DNA of 64,000 bases from Miscanthus floridulus (GCF_019320115.1 NC_089584.1:101542320-101606319), one strand, 5' to 3'; positions 1-12,655 are shown, counted from the stretch's first letter. Numbers and translations are program-made. Notes: generated by a model not told the origin, from the letters alone.

Positions 1-1092
1 GTTTGGGGTTCGATGAGTTGATCGGATTCGAGTCTCCTATGGTGTGTTGCGATGAGTTTCGATGCCCCTTGTGGGATGCCCTGCTTTCCCTTTTATAGGC
101 CAAGGGAAAGCATGGGTTACAGTGGAGGAAGTGAAGAGAACAAGAGGAAGAAGTCCTTTAGGATCGCTGGGTCCTTCTTCTCCTCTATGCGGGTCCCGTC
201 GACCCTATAGACGTCAACAGGGACAACTTCTCATCGTGGCCCTGTCCGTCACTAGCACCATGTGCAGGCATCGTCTTCTAGTCATGGCGCTCCACTCTAC
301 CCTGGCGAACGTCGTGATGAACTGACACGCCCATCAGTATTTGTATGGGGGTTAGGCAGAACAACACTAGTACGCCCAACGATGTTCCTAATGTGAACCC
401 CCTAGGTACAGCCCATTGTGGGTCATGGGCTACATCGAGGCATGCCAGTCTCTTCCCTAGCTTTAGAGCTTTGACCCAGGCTGATACGCTTGGACCTGGA
501 GTGATTGGCGGTGGTATGGGTCTCTGTTGGGTGAGACGGAGTCCCCGGCCTTAGGGTCGGGTGAGGCAGAGTTCCTCACCTAAGGCCAAGCGAGGCGGAG
601 CCCACCCCTAAAGGTCGAGCGAGACAGAGTCCACCCTCAGGGGTTGGGCGAGGGGGACCCTGTGGCCTCAGTGTCGGGTGATGCAGAGTCAACCCTCAGG
701 GGTCAAGCAAGGTGAAGCCCGTAGCTTAAGTGTCAGGCAAGGCAGAGCCCCCCTCAAGGGTCGGGTGAGGCAGAGCCACCTCAGGGGTCGGGCAAGGCAG
801 AGCACATGGCCTTGGTGTTGGGCGAGGCGGAGCCACCCTCAGGGGTCAGGCAAGGTGGAGCCCATGGACTCGATGTTGGGCGAGGTGGAGCCACCCTCAA
901 GGGTTAGGCGAGGTAGAGCCCATGACCTTGGTGTTGGGCGAGGCGGAGCCAACCCTTAGGGGTTTAGCGAGGCGGAGCCCACGCACCTTGGGGTCGGTTG
1001 GAGCTATAGCCACTCTCTTGACTACTCGGATGAATCGACGTTGATGGTTATTAGCTCATCCTCTTCGGGTACCCTAGTATTGGTCCCCGACA
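1..1092 (+). repeat. LTR of a Gypsy-like retrotransposon, 5' end outside the window
   Basis: This is the same LTR family as 32101-33579 and 50778-51802. It shares the stretch around GATGCCCTGCTTTCC followed by TTTTATAG, the later tandem-repeat block, and the 3' end around CCCTAGTATTGGTC finishing in CGACA at 1092. LTRs of this family end in CA, as here. The left part lies outside the window, so its TSD and whether it is a solo LTR or a 5' LTR cannot be judged. The ORFs inside it are translations of repeats, not genes. Confidence 0.75.
544..990 (+). repeat. Imperfect tandem repeats inside the LTR (about 30-36 bp units)
   Basis: Repeated units of the form GGTCGGGCGAGGCGGAGCC plus a variable CCCTCAGG-like spacer recur about a dozen times. 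The same block appears in the sister LTRs at about 32925-33470 and 51450-51720 with different copy number and spacer sequence, so it belongs to the LTR family. Its position, upstream of the LTR end and away from coding sequence, is compatible with a transcriptional or structural role, but none is shown. Confidence 0.85.
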
Positions 1093-1544
1093 TTAGGCTT
1101 TCCTTATTTCCTAGAAGTGATTTTCGTATAGTTAGGAATGATGAACTAAAACTGCTTTATGCCATGATTAAAAGGAAAAAGGTCTCACCCATGAAATTCA
1201 TGATGAATCATCGGATAGAAATTCCTAGTCTTAAGGGAGATGTTGGGTGCACTTCTTTGGTCACCCATATAGCTAAAAATTTGGACCTGCTAGAAGATGC
1301 TTCTGTTACTTACATTGACGTTCCCCGTTGGCTTATTGATTATGATTACTTTAATCATGCACATATGTTAAAAAAGGGAAGAGACGGGAAGCTTGTCATG
1401 ATGTATGTAGATTATACAACTGAGTTCCTGTTACGAGACCAAAACCTTGGTCTGTATGCAGTGGATTCGCTTGTCTTTGATTTGCAGAGAAAGGAGGAAG
1501 CACCTCGTAGGAGTGCCTTTGTGAGAATCACTCGCAACCTATAG
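1093..1544 (+). pseudogene. Retroelement-derived ORF remnant (plant transposon protein-like)
   Basis: Directly after the LTR end there is an open frame of about 150 codons, closed by a TAG at 1542-1544. It reads like the conserved domain found in many grass Athila-type retroelement proteins: an aliphatic and basic start (RNDELKLLYAM), a central CTSLVTHIAKNLDLL, then VPRWLIDYDYFNHAHML and YAVDSLVFDL. I recognise the style of the domain but cannot confirm the family without a profile search. The frame runs in from the LTR without its own convincing start codon, so this is an internal fragment of a broken element and not a host gene. Following sequence to about 1900 continues with short, broken frames. 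Confidence 0.45.
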
Positions 1545-3718
1545 CCTTGATACCATGGAGACGACCCCATTCCAAAAGGCCCTACCTTCACTGGCTACAT
1601 AGGATTTGATCAAGCAGGACCTTCCCAGGTGCACCATCTTGTGCATGCAGGCTGGGACCAGCCGAGACCTTTTCGTATGCACCAACCTAAACATGCTGGG
1701 TGGGAGCAGCCTTATACGCATCATTCGGACAGTTCCTAGCAATAGGAATCAAGTGGGCAACATCAAGACAATGCTTTGTCGCCATCCAGCAGCACCAAGA
1801 ACAGGAGAACAAGAATTGGCAGTATTTACTCTAGGGTCTCAACATCGACCCGCCTTTCTGAGAGACCACATCAATAACTAGCTTGGGGAGGAGCCCCCAT
1901 TACTATCGGTAAGTTTTTCTTTCTTATATTTTATTATTTTCTTTAGTTAATTTTCAAATTTGTATTTATTATTAAAAAAATGCATAACAAAAAAAACAAA
2001 ATAAAAATTTGCCTTTATCTTATATATATATTACTGTGGAGTGGTCTAAAAATATATGAAAAATGAAAACCAAACAAAAAGAGTGTGTATAGTTTGCTTT
2101 AAGTTAAATTTGCTTAAGGTGTGCTTTAGTTTCTTGTCTTGTTTTTAAGAGCGAAAAAAAACTTGAGGATGATCTCACATGATAGAAATGATGAATAGAT
2201 GTTCTGTTATAATTTCTTTCAAGTAGCTAGTTTTTAACCTTGAATTTTCTCGAGTTTTGGATAGAATTGATTTGACATGAAAATTTGCTCTGAACTTGAT
2301 CTAAGTCTAGGTAATTGGCAGATATGATATGAGAAGGTCTGAGCTGCTATTTATCTTGTTCCAAGTGATACTAAGTTCTGGAGATTTATCATTTGAAAAA
2401 TATAAAAATTCTACATGATGAGATCCTGTATGACAGTGTGAATTCCTACCAGAGCCATATATGCTTATATTTGGGCTAGGAAATCTTCCACTCATGTTAC
2501 TTGTTTTGCATTGAGTTTAGTCAAGCTTTGTTGACCCTTATGAAAGGTTTGTCATGCTCTTAAAATCAAGATCACATACACACCACCCACATATGCACTA
2601 CTCCTACATTGGGAGTAGGCACAAAACATGCTTTCCATCTAGATCCATAAATTTTTTTGTTTTACTCCTACACTAGGAGAAAACACCAAAAATATGCTTC
2701 ATAGGCTTCCTTCAAATAGATGCTCCAAGTTCTTGTTACTATCTGTCCAACAATTGCTATACAGAAAAGAAGCATGGGCTATGCAAAAGTCATACATAAA
2801 AAAGAGAAAAAGAGAGAGAGAAAAGAAAAACATTGGAAAAAATGGACAAGTGTCTGAAGTATTAAAATAATGGGTACTTAGATGCCCGCGTAAAAAATGA
2901 GATGAATAAGATAGCCCATATTTTCTTACAAAGATGATTCCAATGAGAGATATGTTTTCAAGGAGCATAGTAGAATTATGTTAGCCACCATATATTCCAC
3001 GCACATGCACATCTTGATTTGATTGTATGACCCAACTCTCTTTGGATCCGAGGTTTGACTTTACAATATATGTATTGCAAGTATGTTCTTTCATGTTATC
3101 ACCATTCCTATGAGCTCCACACAAGCCTTAGTTGTAGGAAAAGAAAGGCATAACATTACAATTGCCTTGGTGAGGATCCACAAATACCACATATTTTGAG
3201 AGATTTAAGAGTGTCATACAGTGAAATCTTTGAGTTTTATTTTTTTTTAAATGCAAAAACTCCGGTATAATGGAACTTGAGACATAGTGCTTGACTTAAT
3301 CATTGTCTTTCAATTGCTCAAGATCCAAGTGAAGGCTAAAAGCCCATGGTTGAAGGTAATATGTGTAAGTTTGAGAGACAGATCAGTTTGTTCTAATCCG
3401 AAGGAGAGTTCTTGTTTAAATGCATGTGTACTTTTGAGGAGTTGTTATAATGTTCTCAAAAATCCTAAACTCTTGATCCATTGATAAGTTTAGCTTTGTT
3501 CAGGGACTAGCCATGGATAAGCTTGGAGGAGTTTGTCGATGGTAGTTATCATACATTATAAACTTCAATATAACTTGAAATAATACATGAAAATGATCAC
3601 CAACATAGACTTAGGGAGTTTAAACCGACAATTTCCATGAGTTTTGGTAAATCTATGTTTTAGCAGGGTTATTTCAGAAAACCGTCAAGGGGGATCAAAA
3701 CATCAAATTAAGTCACGC
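1545..3718. other. AT-rich, no recognisable gene
   Basis: The first 350 bp look like decayed retroelement coding sequence. From about 1900 on the sequence is AT-rich with homopolymer runs and no ORF that resembles a known protein. It is probably untranslated or decayed retroelement sequence. No LTR boundaries or TSDs were found. Confidence 0.4.
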
Positions 3719-4300
3719 TTATCCATGGTGAAAACTACTCCAGAAGGTTCTAGAGGACTCCAGAAGCCATGTCACCAAAGTGGAGGGTGAGAGGGTGGTA
3801 GGTGGGGCCGCCTGGCCTCTGGGGGTCCCACTGTCAGCCTCGTTGCTACATTGGTTCTCCACCGCCTTAAGGATTATATCTATGCCATTTATTGAAGTTG
3901 GTTTGATCCGAGGCCTCACATTAGATGCTCTGGCCTATATAATCAACCCTGTCCCCCCTCTAGAACACACTACCATAAGTCAAGATTAGACTAGAAATTA
4001 GGGTTTCTAGAGAGAAGAGAATAGAGCTCCAATTCTTCAAGTTTCTAATATAGGCTAGCTAGCAAGGTTCAAGTAGAGTGTGGGCTATTGCTCAAGATTC
4101 TGGATCTACCGTCTAGAGACTGGTATAACCATTGTATCTCTATATTTATGACTTTGTGCTACTTCAATATTATGTTGCTATTTATTATGTTCTTAGTTTG
4201 CTCTAGTTATATGCTTGATATAGTTATGATTGATGATGAATTTATGCATATGTTCGTAAAGCTCTTTGCTCAGTACTTGAGTGAGTTAAGTGGTCAACAC
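3719..4300 (+). other. LTR- or promoter-like sequence, unresolved
   Basis: A TATA-like CCTATATAATC lies near 3933-3943. It is followed by a C-rich stretch and a leader-like region of the kind found in grass LTR promoters. No matching second copy exists in the window, so the element and its ends cannot be assigned. Confidence 0.3.
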
Positions 4301-5762
4301 TATGTAAGCATAGTGCTACGTCCGATCATGACTCACCTGATGCGTCCGATCACAAAATAGAGGCTCGAGAAGCTCTCTGGAAATGACCGGACTCACATGG
4401 TAGCACGTTAGGTCACGGAGCAGAGGCACGTCCGGTCAGGTGTTGGCTGCACGCGCATGGGGGCAATCTAACATGGCTCGCGTACATCAGGTTGTGGGCT
4501 TGGCACGTCCGGTCGTCCTTGACCATTGAGATTGGGCGGCTCCGATTGAACGTAGAGCGACAAGTGGACAGCGTAGCATGATCGAACACTGGGCCATCAT
4601 GTCTAGTCATTGCGACTAGCGTGTCCGGTCAGCCCCAAAAACACACAGTGAAGGGGCAACGGCTAGTTTAGCCCTTGGGGCTATAAATAGAAGTGTTGGC
4701 CAATCTTTGGCTGGCTGCTGAGCACACTAGAGCCATGGTGGCTTATGTGGTGGTGTTTGCGAGCTCTCTAACTCACTCTTGCTTGATAGTGTTCATCCAA
4801 TTGAGTGAGTGAGCGATTCTAGTGTGACTGCATCATGAGGTTGCATGAGTGGCACTAGGTGATCGTGTTGCAAGCCGATGGTGTTTATTACTCTTGGAGG
4901 TTGCCACCTCCTAGACAACCTGGTGGCTTGTGACTCCATTGAAGCATGCGAGATGCTTATGCGGTGCTCCGAAGGAGGATTTATGAGGGGGATTGTGCTC
5001 ACCCCATGGGGATCACATAGAGCAACTCTAGTAGAGTGTGTTATTGAGCTACCCTCACTTGTGGGTAGGTTCTTGCGGTGCTTGATGTGCGGGCTTGGCG
5101 GGTGATGCCAATTAGCCACCAAACCACCAAGTGAGCGGTCGACATAACGGGGACTAGCGTGTTGGCAAGCACGTGAACCTCAGAATAAAATCATCATGTC
5201 ATCATTGTCTTCCTATTGGTTTGCACCCCCTTTACACAAGCTTGCAATTACTTTCATATACATTGCGCTTGTGTAGTTGCTCTTGTAATTATTTAGCTTG
5301 TGTAGTTTGCTAGTTACCTTCTTGCTTGTGTAGCGTAGAAGTAGCTCCCTTGCATGGCTAATTTGGTTTTAGTAACCTTGTTAGTCACATTGCTTAGTTT
5401 GTGTAGCCAAGTAACTAGTGCTCTCTAATTTGGCATTAGTTGTCTTGTTTTTGAGCATTGCTAGTGAGCTTAGGAGCTTTGTGCTTTTGCTTACTAGGTG
5501 CGTAGGAGCTCCCCCATGTTTAAAGTACTAGTGGCATAGGCTTGTGTGATCTTGCTCTTAGAATTGGTTAAGTGAGCTCTAGCTAGCCCGACACCTTAGT
5601 TGCTTGTTTAGGATCTTTTCAAGGTGCTTGATAATTGAGATAGAGGGGTGTAGTATAGGCTAGACCGATAGTTTTAATTTCACATTTGTTACGGTTAGCT
5701 GATGTGATTAATTTTAGAAAGGACTATTCACCTCCATTCTAGTCCGCCATCTCGACCTTTCA
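4301..5762 (+). repeat. SIRE-related Copia LTR, probably solo or truncated
   Basis: The arrangement matches the Copia LTRs at 37220-39056 and 44960-46779: repeated CGTCCGGTC motifs, then CAGTGAAGGGG and CAACGGCT, then a TATA-like region, then GGGTAGGTTCTTGCGGTG, CCACCAAGTG, GGGGACTAGCGTG and GGCAAGCACGTGAACCTC. It ends in CTTTCA at 5762, as those LTRs do. It is clearly diverged from them. The left boundary is not certain, and no TSD was found for the sequence after 5762. It abuts and apparently truncates the Gypsy I 5' LTR. Confidence 0.65.
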
Positions 5763-6548
5763 TAACCCACCATCCAAATACAGTCCAACAAGACACATGT
5801 ACGATTCTACCCATTACGGGATGGGATCCACGATGGAGGCCTTGACTTAGAGGCTATCCAAACCAACGGGAGCCATGACCCCAGAGCTCAGGAACATGGT
5901 CTCCTACTCCACATGCTAACTAGATGCTCAATAGTGTAGGGATGGTGACCAACTCTTGTACGGCGCCCCTAGAACATTAGGAGACGATGATGAAGACCAT
6001 GACGGAGGCCATGTTGCATAGGATGGCTAGCGAACCACAACCGTGCCAACAGTGCCGCCATGGCCGGTACAGTAGCACCATGCCACACCATACCACAATG
6101 TGGGCACAAGACCATGATGACAACTACGCCTAGACGTGCACCACAAGACTACGTAGCTTGCAAGCTAAGTTAGCTAGGCTCCTCCCTTAGGCTCACGACC
6201 CTTCAGTCAGGAGAACCTCCTACTTTGTACATGCACTAGCCTCAAACTCTATATAAGGGTAGCCAGGGCATCATCTTTAGCACATTCACTCCATATTAGG
6301 GCTCCTAAGGCTTCCCTTCAGGCAGTCCATCTCTAGCTCTCTACCTCTTCCACCATTCTCGCACACCCCATTGTAAGAACTTTAGAGCATTCAAGGGAGG
6401 AACACGCACTCGATCATCTATGAGACTAGATGTAGGGCTCTGACCTAAACTAGTATAAATCCTCATGTTTTTTGGATGCAACGATGATCTTCCAAGAGCA
6501 GCTCAGTAATCATATAAGTTTACTAGTCCAGTTTACAAAACAGTGATA
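5763..6548 (+). repeat. Gypsy I 5' LTR, left-truncated
   Basis: It aligns with 12656-13184 plus 17613-17874 over its whole length. Shared stretches include ACATGTACGATTCTACCC, CTCTATATAAGG (TATA box near 6250), GGCAGTCCATCTCTAGCTC and TAAGAACTTTAGAGCATTCA. It holds a single CATTC at 6283-6287, the uninterrupted version of the site that carries the solo LTR in the 3' copy. It ends in GTGATA where the partner has CCGACA, so the terminal CA has mutated. Confidence 0.8.
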
Positions 6549-6570
6549 GTTGGCGTGCCAGGTAGGGGAC
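6549..6570 (+). other. Gypsy I primer-binding site
   Basis: TTGGCGTGCCAGGTAGGGG follows the 5' LTR directly, where the tRNA primer-binding site is expected. This motif is common after the 5' LTR of grass Gypsy elements. It fixes the LTR/internal boundary. Confidence 0.7.
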
Positions 6571-6637
6571 AGTCGTGCACTCTTGTTGCTAAGAAGGAAG
6601 CAATGGCTCCCTACACTACATCGGTCTTGCTCTTGGC

Positions 6638-8646
6638 ATGGCCCCTGGTGGTCGCATCCACTTTAGAAGCCTTGAGTTCACCAACATCGTTGGGCCAGCT
6701 CCCATTAACGGTCTTCTCCCCAGCCAAGCTCTACTCTTTGGGGACCTAGACTTCATAGATGACCAGCTGGGTCAGTTGCGGCTTAGTGAAGAGAATGCAG
6801 CTCCACCGCACATCTCAATGCTCGATTGTAGACCGGCCCATGCTGGTCCTGTGATCAGCAATTCTGATGTGCTAGCATGCAGGATCGACGCCTACCTTGG
6901 GGTGAATCTTGAGCCAGAGCTAAACCGACACATTTTCTACGTGTTGGCTAATGATTTTGCTCAGCTCTCTATGAGCGGGCCCCTACCACTGGAGGCCGAA
7001 TTCTGGAACCCTAGCACCATGCTGCCCTCTGAAATGAGAGGCACGATTACACTCTTTGAGCGAGAGCTAGCTAGGCACAATGGCCACATGATGATGCCAG
7101 TTTCCTCTAGGTTTGTGGGGATGATGGAGCAGGATCTAGAGTTTGTCTATGACCTCCTGCCAATGACCCTCGAGAACACAGATTCTAAGTTCGATTATGA
7201 AGGGAGCTACCATCCACTGAGGGAATGCAACATGTTGCACCTCTCGGAGGATGGGTGGTGCCAGCGGAGGACACAGAGGATGATGTCTATCTGATTCCAC
7301 ACACCCTTGGAGAACAGGTAGAGTATGACCAGGACCGCCTAGAATGAGCCAGGCCCATGAAGCTGATCCAGCCAACAAATGCCGTGACAATGGATGCCCT
7401 AGCTTGCAGCACCTCGGTGCTGAGGGCGCATGGGCGTAGGCACACCGAGTATATGATCAAATGCAACAAGGCAAGAGGGAGACACCCATCTTCCCTCGAG
7501 CTAGATAGAATGTCGCGGCGGCCGCCATGATCATGCGAACGGCCCCTAAACCCTAGACCAATGAGGGAAAGCACGTTCATTAGGAGCTACGAGATTTGCT
7601 AAAACTATGGTGGTGCAGCAAGCTCAAAGCTCTATGGAGAGGCGGCTTCCCAAGGCTAGCCTTGTCCACATCTACTCAGCACATGGCACCCCCGAAGGGT
7701 ACCATGCACCGAGCATACTTCGTCCCACCGATGGCGGCACGATGCACAGGCGGGAGCTTTCCCCAGTGCGTAGCCGCTATGTCGGGAACCGCAATGGCTG
7801 CCCGACTCAAGGCCCCAGATGCCCTAGGCCGAACTAGGTGGGCAAAGACCAGCTACACTATGGCGATAGTGACCCGGACAACCATGGCCGAGACCCTAGG
7901 GTCTGGGATGCTCGACGCAACCCAAGCCTGGACGCTTGTAGCACACAGGCGTTCACAAAAAGGATCTGATAGATGTTGTTCCCGACACGCTTCTGCGCAT
8001 CACCGAACATCATCATGTACTTTGGGGAAACCAACCCCATCGTGTGGATGGAAGACTTTTGCCTTGCCTATCGAGCAGGCGGGGCAGATGATGATCTCTT
8101 CATCATCTAATACTAGCCACTCTACCTCGTGGAAAGCGCCTGAGCATGGCTCGAGCATCTCCCCATGGACAGCATCCACTCGTATGTGTGCCCTAGAAAT
8201 TCCTAGGACCTCAAAGAATGCAAAAAAGTGAGAGAGACTCTACTCGAGTACATCCACTGCTTTTCAAAGTAGTGCAGTGAGCTTCCCAACATCGTGGATG
8301 CGGATGTGATCAGAGCTTTCATCTCTGGCATGACCAATGGAGCACTAGTCCACGAGCTCGGACGCTACAAACCATAGACAACGTGGGAGTTGCTTGACCT
8401 CGCGACAAGCCACGCCTCCGACGAGGAGGCCATCTGCACAATCTTCTACAAGTACAAGGGCAAGGCTCAAGCTGAACCCACAAACGAGGCTAAGGACCGC
8501 AATCAGCGATGAAAAGGCAAGAAGGACAGCTGGAGGCGCTATGACAATGAGTTCATCACGGTGGCCGATAGGGGCCATAGGTAGAAAACTAGCAAGCTCA
8601 ACCGCATCAGTTTTGATAAGATAGTCAAGATGCCATGCCACAACCA
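6638..8646 (+). pseudogene. Gypsy I gag, degenerate
   Basis: An open frame of about 218 codons from 6638 holds the gag N-terminus: FRSLEFTNIVG, LPSQALLFGDLDF and SSRFVGMMEQD. The equivalent motifs in Gypsy II are FGSLEF and SEFVGMASYAP. After a frame break near 7260-7294 the trace continues through a Retrotrans_gag-like stretch at about 8045-8400 (FCLAYRAGGADDD, then AWLEHLPMDSIHS, then FISGMTNGALVHEL), interrupted by several stop codons. In the family this protein forms the particle and binds RNA. This copy cannot make a full product. The remaining ORFs over the same bases in other frames are shadows. Confidence 0.7.
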
Positions 8647-9369
8647 TGGCTATCTAGTCAAGCACACCCTCGAGGAGTGCGACCTCATCAAGAGCTACTT
8701 CGATGGCGACTACAAGGCAAACAACATGGATGCACCGATCGGATTCGCCAACAATGAGGATAAAGGGGATACGTATCTCGACCTAAAAGGGTGCCTCATG
8801 ATCTTTGGCAGACCGGTGGCGTACGAGTCCAAACGCTGGCAGAAGCTTACGACTAGGGAGGTCAACATGGCCATCCTAGGTGAAGTTGTCCTAACTTTCC
8901 TAAAATGGTCAGAAACCATGATCACTTTTGACAGAAAGGACCACTCCGACCACATTCCACAACTAGGATGCTTCCCTCTCATTGTGGACCCGATCATTGC
9001 CAAGACCTGCCTATCTCATGTCCTCATGGATGGCAGGAGCAGCCTCAACATCCTCTATGCCAAGACATATGACGCCATGGGCCTATCACGAGTGGGGATA
9101 CGACCATCCGGTGCTCCATTCCACGGAGCCATACCTGAGCTCTAGGCCACCCCCTCGAGTAGGCCGACTTACCCATGACATTCAGAGGTCGAGCCAACTT
9201 TCGCATGAAAACAGTCACCTTCAAAATAATAGATTTCCCGGGCGCCTACCATGCTATCCTGGGTCGACCATGCTATGCCAAGTTCATGGTCGTCTCCAAC
9301 TACACCTCTCTAAAGCTCAAGATGCCTAGTCCCTATGGGATAATCACCATAGGAGGCAACCTTCAGTAG
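8630..9369 (+). pseudogene. Gypsy I nucleocapsid-protease region, degenerate
   Basis: A frame of about 170 codons begins with a Cys/His-rich segment (CHNHGYLVKHTLEECDL) and runs into an aspartic-protease-like region: CFPLIVDPIIAKT, then VLMDGRSSLNILYAKTYDAMGL, where the family active site is normally DGG or DGS. Here the second glycine is replaced by arginine. A stop at 9144 and a shift of frame precede FPGAYHAILGRPCYAKFM at about 9230-9290, which is the usual downstream part of this protease region. Reverse transcriptase should follow but does not. Confidence 0.7.
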
Positions 9370-10129
9370 GCCCACCTCTATGAATGGGAGAACTATGACA
9401 TTGAAATGGCTGCATGCCAACCCCTAGAGCCTTGACTCACTTGGGCGACAGCGACTGGCGTTGTGCTAGAGTTAAGCACTGAAAGGTAGCCCATAGGGGC
9501 TGGGCCCAAACATGACTTCCCTATGCGGTAGGGAAGCACATGGAGGTCACACACGATGACCTCGGTCATGACATGCGACAAGACAGGTAACGACCCGGCA
9601 TGAAAGTGATGCGATCGATGAGCTCTAGAGGGCTCACGACACAGCCCATTCCTTGATTCAATGGGCCACACATTCCATGCCTTGCCATGCCAAACACCGA
9701 GGATGTCAAAAGCCATGACTAGTGGTGTGGCCACCTAGCATTCACACTAGAGCTACGCCAAGACACGAGTCTCTCTAGCTAGTACTTTGTACATAATGAT
9801 CAACATCAATGAATCCTTCCCACACCCAAAGATCGCACCACCCCGAGTGGCATGTGTCGGTCGGCGCGTGCAAGCCAACATGACTCACCCATAGGGGCTA
9901 CATCACAACAAAAACTATGCATTGACGCACATCCATGCGATGTATGAAACCAAACCCCAAGAGCCAGCTCTAGCCGCACACCCATACATAAGGAAAAGGG
10001 AAGAAAGTCGTGACCTAAGAAAGAGAGGTTGATGAAAGTTGCACTAGGCCAAGTCTCATGGGTCGATCCACAAGCATAAAATACAAACTAAGAAAGTTTA
10101 TTTATTAAAAGACCCAAGGTATAACCTAA
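9370..10129. other. Gypsy I internal, no recognisable coding
   Basis: Only short frames with stops remain. No reverse-transcriptase motif was found in either strand. This is probably a pol-deleted junction followed by spacer. Confidence 0.4.
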
Positions 10130-10936
10130 GGCCCTTGGCCACTGCCGTGGAGGATGTCCTCCATGTCCACAGTGGCCACGACAGTGACTACGATGGCAGC
10201 AAAGTCGTCACCCAGCTTCGCCTGCCCGGCATGATCCGGGAACTCGGGCGCCACCCGATGGAAGTTCTAACCGGTGTGGAGCTGCAACGCGATGAGGAAA
10301 ACACCAGCTCCCTTCTGAACTTTGGCCACCACCATGTGCTTGCGATCCTTCATCAAAAGAACCTCCTAGAGGCGGGCCTCTTCCATCTCATGGTAGGAGG
10401 CCTCTAGCTGCTCCTCCAACACTAACAACAAGAAGATAAGAAGATCAGGAGAGGCAAACAACAAGTAAGACGACAAGACGAAGAAGCATCCTTACCCATG
10501 AGGTGGGCCTAGGCGTCAGCGGCCGCTGCCTGTGTGACAGCGGTCTCCCTCTCCGAGGCTTCGAGGGCCACCCTAACGGCATCAAGGTAGTGCTCTAGCT
10601 GGCTCACCTCGTAGGTGGCATCGGAGTAGCACTAGCGGGCCTCATCTACCCCGTAGACAAGGTTGCAAAACTCACACTGATCATTTGAGGAAGATGACAA
10701 TGAGGATGACAAGCTTGACCACCCTGTAGGCGGGGTCATGGCATGAGCGGAGCTAGCGACCCCTCTAGACACGGCATGGGAGGCAGCCTTAGGAGCACAC
10801 ATGGTCAGTACAGGTCAAACCCTAAACTTAAGCACCATTTGAGTACCTGCCCTTGACCACGTAGGCAAGCACTTAGACACGATGGTAGCTCGTCGGCCTC
10901 CAGTGACTCCTCCCATGGCTGCTTGCCGCGGTCCAT
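10130..10936 (-). pseudogene. Gypsy I antisense ORF with coiled-coil character
   Basis: On the minus strand an ATG at 10936 starts MDRGKQPWEESLEADELP. After a likely intron near 10800-10860 the trace continues through a serine-rich stretch (SSLSSSLSSSSNDQCEFC), then VSQLEHYLDAVRVALEASERE, and near 10140-10440 LEEQLEASYHEMEEARL and HMVVAKVQKGAGVFLIALQL. The Glu/Leu/Ala pattern suggests a coiled coil. A few in-frame stops show decay. Extra antisense ORFs are known in Tat-lineage Gypsy elements; their function is not settled. The splice model is an inference. Confidence 0.55.
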
Positions 10937-11041
10937 TCCGGTTGGCCAGGAAAGGACTCTGAGTGCACAAGAGCAAGAACAGGGAAGTGGTGAAGCAGGT
11001 GACTCAAAGTGAATGCCTCTCCTACCATACCATGCTAAGCG

Positions 11042-11049
11042 TATTTATA
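11042..11049 (-). promoter_or_regulatory. TATA box for the Gypsy I antisense ORF
   Basis: The minus strand reads GGCTATAAATACGC here, a strong plant TATA box. It lies about 106 bp upstream of the antisense ATG at 10936, which leaves a plausible 5' UTR of roughly 75-80 bases. No competing coding feature covers it. Confidence 0.5.
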
Positions 11050-12655
11050 GCCGCTGAGGACACTTAAGGCGCACACGCGTTCACTCACATTTACTAACCG
11101 CTTGGAAAACCTCGCAGAGCAGGTGAAGCGATCGGAGGGAAGACGTTGCGATGGTTGCCCATGTAGCAACATGAACCAAGTAAGCCTTGCATGTCCCCAC
11201 TTTTTCCATATCATTTTGATTGACGTGCTGGCATTCCGCAATGCACGACTGCTCATGACTAGGCGCCATTATGCCACGACATGACCAGGGAGGCCAACTG
11301 TCCCCTGAGATCGTGTGCAAAGCAACCCATCGCAACCATGACCGTGCATCATGCTTAGGAAACCCACTCTTGGGCTAGCCCTTAGAAGGGCTTGAGGCCA
11401 CAAATGGATAGGGGTAGGGTGAGATAGTCCCCTATGGCTCTAATCGGTGGTGCGGAGCCACACGACCATCTCTTTCTGTGTTTGAGTCATCCGCTTCGAA
11501 GTCACCAGGGCTAACCCCCTCTAGGAGGAGGCATCTTTCCCTTTGATCGTTGTGGAGGTAGTTAGGGACCGATGGGTTTGATGGTCGATGATTTATGGGA
11601 TGCCTCTCGATGAGGCACGGCTAAACTCCATGTCGATTATGGAGGATATCGGGTCCTTCTCAAATTACGCATCGACCTCGACGAGGCGCACCGCTCTAAC
11701 TGTGTGGTTACGGTGGACATCCCTCTCCCCATGTGGGGCAAAACTAAACCCACCTATAACAGGGCAACATGACCTCTCGAGGCCAGCAAGTACGCTAGGA
11801 AAAAATGGAGCCAGGACAACATGATCCCATAAGGAGTCAGGGCCTAGCTTTGATCAACTCCCCGCATCTCAGGTCCAAAACCTAAGGCCAACTCTAGAGA
11901 CTCATAAACCATCAAAGGTCCACGACCTCTCTAGTACAGTTCAACGAAGCAGACACCCGGGGTGACATAGCAATGTCTTCCTTATGAAGCGATGCGTAGC
12001 CCAAAGCGTGATCACGGCTCGGTCACGTGGAAGGAACAAAAGGTCTAAAGCCCATGAGCCACTGCATGATCATAGGAAACCTCATAACTACACAAAAAGA
12101 GGTCGAGGGGACGACCCCTCATGACATCAAGCCGACAGCACGGCCCTGATCCTACAGCTCGAGGGCTCGTGACAGGCACATCAAGCCGATAGCATGGCCT
12201 TGACATCAAGCCAACTACACGGCCCTGATCTTTTTAGTCATGTACCACATCAATAGGGTGTCCTGATGGGGTTATGATCCCCGGGTGTCTCAAGGCACCG
12301 ATTAGTTAGCAGGCCAAGCGACATGCTATACATCAGCTAGCGAAGGCCTGAACGTCCGAGTCCCAACTATGCCAAGTGAACTAGGCCAAACGCCAAGGTC
12401 AGGGTCAGCCATGACCCCTCCCTTCTACCTTAGCCGCACGACGCACAAGAGACTCACGACCTCTCCACTGTTCTGACCCCTAGGAGGAAAGGGGAGAGGT
12501 CAAGCCTAGCCAAGGGTGCCTACTCTAATAGGAGTAAGCATGCCACACTAACCCCGCAAGGACCGAGGGAACAACGATCACTTCGGTCTAGTTAGACGCC
12601 ATCCCTGTGCCATGCAGCATAGACAAGACAAAACTACACAATGGTGACTGCCAGT
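11050..12655. other. Gypsy I 3' internal region, no coding signal
   Basis: No ORF here resembles a known protein. The exact start of the 3' LTR is not resolved, because the left end of the 5' LTR is missing. A purine-rich AGGAGGAAAGGGGAGAGG near 12482-12499 could be the polypurine tract, in which case the LTR would start soon after it. Confidence 0.35.

Noticed and set aside
544..990. Regular repeat-spacer array that could suggest a CRISPR
   Set aside because: Units and spacers are both degenerate copies of one sequence, the array lies in an LTR in plant DNA, and no cas genes exist.
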